Shown: piece by piece, positions 62,526 to 64,000 of the stretch
Layout of the letters: each line of letters begins with the position of its first letter
Numbering within the stretch: position 1 is the stretch's first letter
Assembly (NCBI GenBank): GCA_965603075.1
Contig: CBFDBO010000017.1
Location: 1-64,000, forward strand
Reading direction: 5' to 3'
Length of the DNA: 64,000 nt
Source: JABJOR01 sp965603075
GTDB taxonomy: Bacteria > Pseudomonadota > Alphaproteobacteria > Rhodospirillales > Casp-alpha2
Notes under the pieces: generated by a model
The model's input: the letters and a program-made list of their open reading frames with translations, nothing else
Database searches by the model: none
What the model was told of the DNA's origin: nothing
Translations under genes and position numbers: made by a program

Positions 62526-63617
62526 TTATTCTCCTGCTTCAATAGGGGGGGCTATTTTGGGTGGGGCGATTCTTCGAAGGCGATATTTGGTAAATACATC
62601 AATCCCCAATAAGAAGAACAAGAACATACCTTGGAATACGCCCGTTACGGCGCTGGGCAAGTTCATCATGATTTGTGCTGTTTCGCCACCGATATAGGTC
62701 AGCGCCATGACAAACCCGGCGAGCAATATCCCGATGGGATTTAAGCGCCCTAGAAAGACAACAATAATGGCGGTAAATCCATAGCCAACGGGCAAGGATG
62801 GCACCAATTGACCAACGGGTCCGGCGGTTTCAAATAACCCAGCAAGACCGGCAAGGCCGCCCGATATCATTAGACATTTCCAAACGATTTTGTTTTCCAC
62901 AAACCCGCCAAATCGTGCGGCTTTTGGTGATTGCCCCATGACCTTGATTTGGAAGCCAAACATGTGGCGCGATAGAACAAACCAAGCAACGGCAACCGCG
63001 ATTAATGCCGCAATAAATCCAACATGGGCGCGGGAGCCTTCGATTAATATGGGCAATAAAGCCGCATCATGAAAGATCCGACTTTCGGGAAAATTCATCC
63101 CCTCGGGATCCATTAATGGCCCGTGGACAAGAACGCTGAGGGTCAAGATGGCAACATAGGTTAGCATCAAGCTGACCAAGATTTCATTGGCATTGTAGCG
63201 GGTTCGAAGAAGCGCTGGGATCGCCGCCCAAAACATACCGCCGAGGATACCCGCTATACACATCAATGGTAGCACGATGACGCTGTCTACTTCATAGAAT
63301 GCCAAGGCAACACTGCCCCCGGCGACGGCGCCTGCGACAAATTGCCCCTCGGCCCCGATGTTCCATACCCCGGCCCGAAAACCAAAAGACAATCCGATGG
63401 CGATTAAAATAAGCGGTGTTGCCTTAACGACCATTTCTGTCAGGGCGTAGGAGTCAAAGAGGGGTTCAAAGAAAATAATTGAGATCGCCTTTACGGGCGG
63501 TTTACCCAATACAGCAAACATGAGCATGCCAGCCAAAATGGTCAAAACAATGGCAATGACGGGGGTCATATACAGAAGCTTAGTAGAAACCTCTTTGCGG
63601 GGTTCTAAGCGGATCAT
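62526..63617 (-). CDS. nucleoside/purine ABC transporter permease, first
   Basis: A 363-residue permease of the NupP/YufP group. GVWNIGAEGQFVAGAVAGG and LLRTRYNANEILVSLMLTYVA are family marks, with about nine helices. Its ATG shares a base with the end of the upstream ATPase gene, and the second permease starts 4 bases after it. Confidence 0.9.
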   Translation of the reverse strand: MIRLEPRKEVSTKLLYMTPVIAIVLTILAGMLMFAVLGKPPVKAISIIFFEPLFDSYALTEMVVKATPLILIAIGLSFGFRAGVWNIGAEGQFVAGAVAGGSVALAFYEVDSVIVLPLMCIAGILGGMFWAAIPALLRTRYNANEILVSLMLTYVAILTLSVLVHGPLMDPEGMNFPESRIFHDAALLPILIEGSRAHVGFIAALIAVAVAWFVLSRHMFGFQIKVMGQSPKAARFGGFVENKIVWKCLMISGGLAGLAGLFETAGPVGQLVPSLPVGYGFTAIIVVFLGRLNPIGILLAGFVMALTYIGGETAQIMMNLPSAVTGVFQGMFLFFLLGIDVFTKYRLRRIAPPKIAPPIEAGE

Positions 63618-64000
63618 TACGCGACCTCCTTCTTAGCACTAGAATGCACACCACCCATAAGCAGGCCGATTTCCTCGATGGAAATACTGCCCGTGGGTAA
63701 GGGGGCGGAAAGTTTGCCTTCTGCGATGACGGCAAAATTTGTTGATATGGCCATGAGCTCATCTAAGTCTTGCGAGATCACCAAAATAGCGGCGCCCCCT
63801 TTGGCAAGTTCTTGCAACGCGCGATGGATATCGGCGGCGGCGGCGGCGTCCACACCCCACGTGGGTTGTAAGATGACCAACACCGTTGGGGTTTGTAGGA
63901 TTTCACGGCCAACAATGAATTTCTGTAAATTACCCCCCGATAGGCTGGAGGCCAAGCTGTCTATATTGTTTGTTTTAACATTGAATTTATCGACCACTTC
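63617..64000 (-). CDS. nucleoside/purine ABC transporter ATP-binding protein, partial
   Basis: The C-terminal end of an ATPase that enters from the right edge. The frame is open to position 64000, so the 5' part is missing. Residues include the signature LSGGNLQKFIVGREI and a Walker B region VLVILQPTWGVDAAA, typical of the second cassette of NupO/YufO-type double-cassette ATPases. It should power the two permeases that follow. Confidence 0.9.
   Translation of the reverse strand, partial: EVVDKFNVKTNNIDSLASSLSGGNLQKFIVGREILQTPTVLVILQPTWGVDAAAAADIHRALQELAKGGAAILVISQDLDELMAISTNFAVIAEGKLSAPLPTGSISIEEIGLLMGGVHSSAKKEVA

Noticed and set aside
1..64000. CRISPR arrays, tRNA or rRNA genes, transposases and phage genes
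   Set aside because: None was seen by eye: no regularly spaced identical repeats with unique spacers, no cloverleaf-like spacer sequence, no transposase or integrase motifs in any long frame.

Overview
The window looks like chromosome from an alphaproteobacterium, probably a marine or brackish Rhodospirillales-like lineage. This is inferred from the gene families and their order (a cobalamin block with CobO/CobS/CobT/CobU, PuuD/PuuE-type urate catabolism, a deoxynucleoside operon with a tandem aldehyde dehydrogenase, an Fbp iron transporter) and from a moderate base composition with AT-rich spacers. No rRNA, tRNA, CRISPR array, phage or insertion sequence was seen. Coding density is high and most genes sit in tightly overlapping operons.

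Layout. 0.3-7.7 kb (- strand): an Mrp-type cation/proton antiporter operon ordered E-F-G-(A C-terminal domain + B)-C-D-D-small protein-D, with three MrpD-like subunits. 8.4-12.2 kb: a BI-1 family membrane protein, a tandem universal stress protein, a one-domain voltage-gated cation channel with an acidic selectivity filter, and an NhaR-like LysR regulator. 12.4-16.3 kb: a GFA-domain protein, an Ntn hydrolase, a membrane class III nucleotide cyclase and a CobC-like phosphatase. 16.3-29.4 kb: a cobalamin island made of two convergent operons, each beginning with a promoter and a B12 riboswitch. The + operon is btuB-cobB-btuF-btuC-btuD-cobQ-cbiB-cobD-cobO and the - operon is cobU-cobT-cobS. Together they cover corrinoid uptake and the late half of synthesis; corrin-ring genes are not in the window. 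29.4-33.8 kb: a hemerythrin-like protein and an FbpABC ferric-iron transporter behind a good Fur-box match. 33.9-39.5 kb: a MacB/FtsX-type ABC exporter with a membrane-fusion protein, and a major-facilitator transporter.

39.5-39.9 kb is a repeat-rich spacer encoding a probable 21-residue histidine-rich peptide. 39.9-47.7 kb (- strand): a nucleoside catabolic operon deoC-aldehyde dehydrogenase-punA-deoA-deoB-add, which turns (deoxy)nucleosides into bases, glyceraldehyde-3-phosphate and acetaldehyde/acetate. 47.8-51.1 kb: a two-gene unit of a Tat-exported solute-binding protein and a sensor histidine kinase, with no transporter or response regulator beside it. 51.3-64 kb: purine-base catabolism and uptake. 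PuuD oxidises urate, UraD, PuuE, Alc and AllA take the product on to glyoxylate and urea, and 8-oxoguanine, guanine and adenine deaminases feed in. A BMP-type nucleoside/purine ABC transporter runs off the right edge. Hydroxyisourate hydrolase and xanthine dehydrogenase are absent from the window.

The least explained features are the repeat-rich spacer with the His-rich mini-ORF, the acidic-filter channel inside a cation-homeostasis block, and the binding protein-kinase pair.
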